Shown here piece after piece: positions 5,818-6,520 of a DNA stretch of 6,520 nt. Numbering within the stretch: position 1 is the stretch's first letter; each line of letters starts with the position of its first letter. Both the position numbers and the translations under genes were made by a program. The notes under the pieces are model-generated. The model saw only the letters and a list, made by a program, of their open reading frames with translations. It was not told the origin of the DNA and made no database searches. Source of the stretch: an uncultured Eubacteriales bacterium (GTDB lineage Bacteria > Bacillota > Clostridia > Lachnospirales > Lachnospiraceae); NCBI GenBank assembly GCA_902772745.1, contig CACYBV010000240.1, positions 1 through 6,520 of the forward strand, written 5' to 3'.

Positions 5818-5834
5818 GAATACTTAACTAATTT

Positions 5835-5863
5835 ATTATAGCCCAAATCCGGCTGTATGTCAA
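5835..5863 (-). promoter_or_regulatory. Full-consensus sigma-A (sigma-70) promoter of the gmk operon
   Basis: On the minus strand the −35 box TTGACA (5858–5863) and the −10 box TATAAT (5835–5840) both match the consensus at all six positions, and the spacer is exactly 17 bp. The predicted start is near 5828, giving a leader of about 62 nt before gmk. It is the only convincing promoter in the window and lies about 70 bp after the end of the upstream methyltransferase gene. It probably drives gmk and the genes that follow. Confidence 0.92.
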
Positions 5864-5935
5864 TTGAGAGGAATCATGAAAATAGTATTCCCGCTGCCGG
5901 ACGGCTGACAGCATTTTCAGATGCTTTCTGTCCTG

Positions 5936-6520
5936 TTACTGATATCTCCAGCCCGGCAGATATCCGTTTTTCAGGGAGTCCCCGGCGATCTTCCCGAAGC
6001 CGAGCGGAAAACCGCCGCACAGAACCAGCGCCCTTCCGCTTTTTTCATGCCGCAGGCCCGAAAGATCGAGCGTCTCCCCTTTCAGATACCGGATCACCCG
6101 CTCATCGGAAAGCGCAAGCTCAATCCGGTTTTCATACTCCTCCTTCCGAAGCGCCATGGAAAGGGCCTGGGAAGGCTCAAAACGGTCTTTTTTCTCTTCG
6201 CCTAGAAGCAGTCCCGACCGCAGCACCCTGAGCCCCGTAAGGGTCGGAATTTCGCATTCCGGGGCAAGATACAGGCGCCCGCCGCGGCTTGAAAGCCGCT
6301 CCCTTGGAACAGGCATGGAAAGCGTGTCGAGAAAGCGCTCCGTTTCCGGCGACAGTTTCGGCATTTTCGCGGATTTCCCGTATTCCAGAAGTGCCTTGTC
6401 CCCTTGGCTTTCTGACGCGCTGTCATCGCCTTTCTGAAGAAGCGCGATAAAATGTCCTTCTCCCCGGATCTTATGCGGATAGAGGCGCGCGCAGCGGAGA
6501 AGCTCCGGGTCGCAGGAAGA
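5936..6520 (-). CDS. rsmF: RsmF-type rRNA cytosine-C5 methyltransferase, C-terminal part, cut by window edge
   Basis: The frame is open from the right edge to TAA at 5936 and gives 194 residues; the true start is outside the window. Residues 9–29 (RCARLYPHKIRGEGHFIALLQ) match the end of the NOL1/NOP2/Sun SAM-dependent catalytic domain, where R-x-x-PH-x-x-x-GEGHF is conserved. A variable linker follows. The C-terminal PUA-like RNA-binding part is next: GLRVLRSGLLLGE (95–107), RFEPSQALSMAL (113–124), IRYLKGETL (143–151), CGGFPLGFGK (168–177) and LKNGYLPGWR (183–192). This C-terminal pattern is that of RsmF/YebU-like enzymes, which methylate cytosine C5 in 16S rRNA. The catalytic cysteines and SAM site lie upstream, outside the window, so activity cannot be judged. 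An ATG at 6364 is internal and not the start, because family sequence continues upstream of it. No convincing intrinsic terminator follows; the next gene has its own promoter. Confidence 0.88.
   Translation of the reverse strand, partial: SSCDPELLRCARLYPHKIRGEGHFIALLQKGDDSASESQGDKALLEYGKSAKMPKLSPETERFLDTLSMPVPRERLSSRGGRLYLAPECEIPTLTGLRVLRSGLLLGEEKKDRFEPSQALSMALRKEEYENRIELALSDERVIRYLKGETLDLSGLRHEKSGRALVLCGGFPLGFGKIAGDSLKNGYLPGWRYQ

Noticed and set aside
5907..5932. Inverted repeat GACAG…CTGTC just after the rsmF-like gene, considered as a terminator
   Set aside because: The stem is five base pairs with a large bulged inner part, and no U-run follows. It is too weak to call an intrinsic terminator.

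Overview
The window reads as a stretch of core chromosome from a Gram-positive, Clostridia-type (Firmicutes/Bacillota) bacterium. Lachnospiraceae is the most likely family. The evidence is the gene order gmk–rpoZ–rimO–pgsA, a GerW-type spore gene paired with a DUF2953 membrane protein, strong AGGAGG-like ribosome binding sites, and a Gram-positive-style consensus sigma-A promoter. The G+C content looks like roughly half by eye. TGA is used as a normal stop by gmk, rpoZ, rimO and pgsA. The assignment is inference; no 16S or other species marker is present. Every supported gene lies on the minus strand, so transcription runs from high to low coordinates.

Region by region, in the direction of transcription: (1) 6520–5936 is the C-terminal part of an RsmF-type rRNA cytosine-C5 methyltransferase, cut by the window edge. 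(2) 5935–5767 is a 169-bp intergenic region with a full-consensus sigma-A promoter (TTGACA, 17 bp, TATAAT) and a leader of about 60 nt that contains a 7-bp hairpin. (3) 5766–2890 holds gmk, rpoZ, rimO and pgsA, joined by three successive 4-nt ATGA stop/start overlaps. (4) 2873–1161 holds two unrecognised genes: a 459-aa soluble, probably helical protein and a 110-aa basic protein, with a TAAATG junction and no gap between them. (5) 1150–278 is a DUF2953 (YtfI-like) single-pass membrane protein. (6) 277–145 is a 133-bp spacer. (7) 144–1 is the first 48 codons of gerW (ytfJ family), which continues beyond the window.

From the promoter near 5860 to the left edge I see no convincing terminator and only one gap above 20 bp, so all eight genes may be one transcription unit. 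Its products cover the GMP-to-GDP step, the RNA polymerase omega subunit, ribosomal protein S12 modification, phosphatidylglycerol synthesis and, at the distal end, envelope/spore-associated proteins. That resembles a growth-linked housekeeping operon with lineage-specific and sporulation-associated genes attached.

I found no mobile element, CRISPR array, tRNA/rRNA gene or obvious new defence or biosynthetic system. The least explained parts are the 459-aa protein, which seems to contain a degenerate internal duplication, the long acidic tail on omega, and a perfect 17-bp inverted repeat at the junction before the DUF2953 gene.
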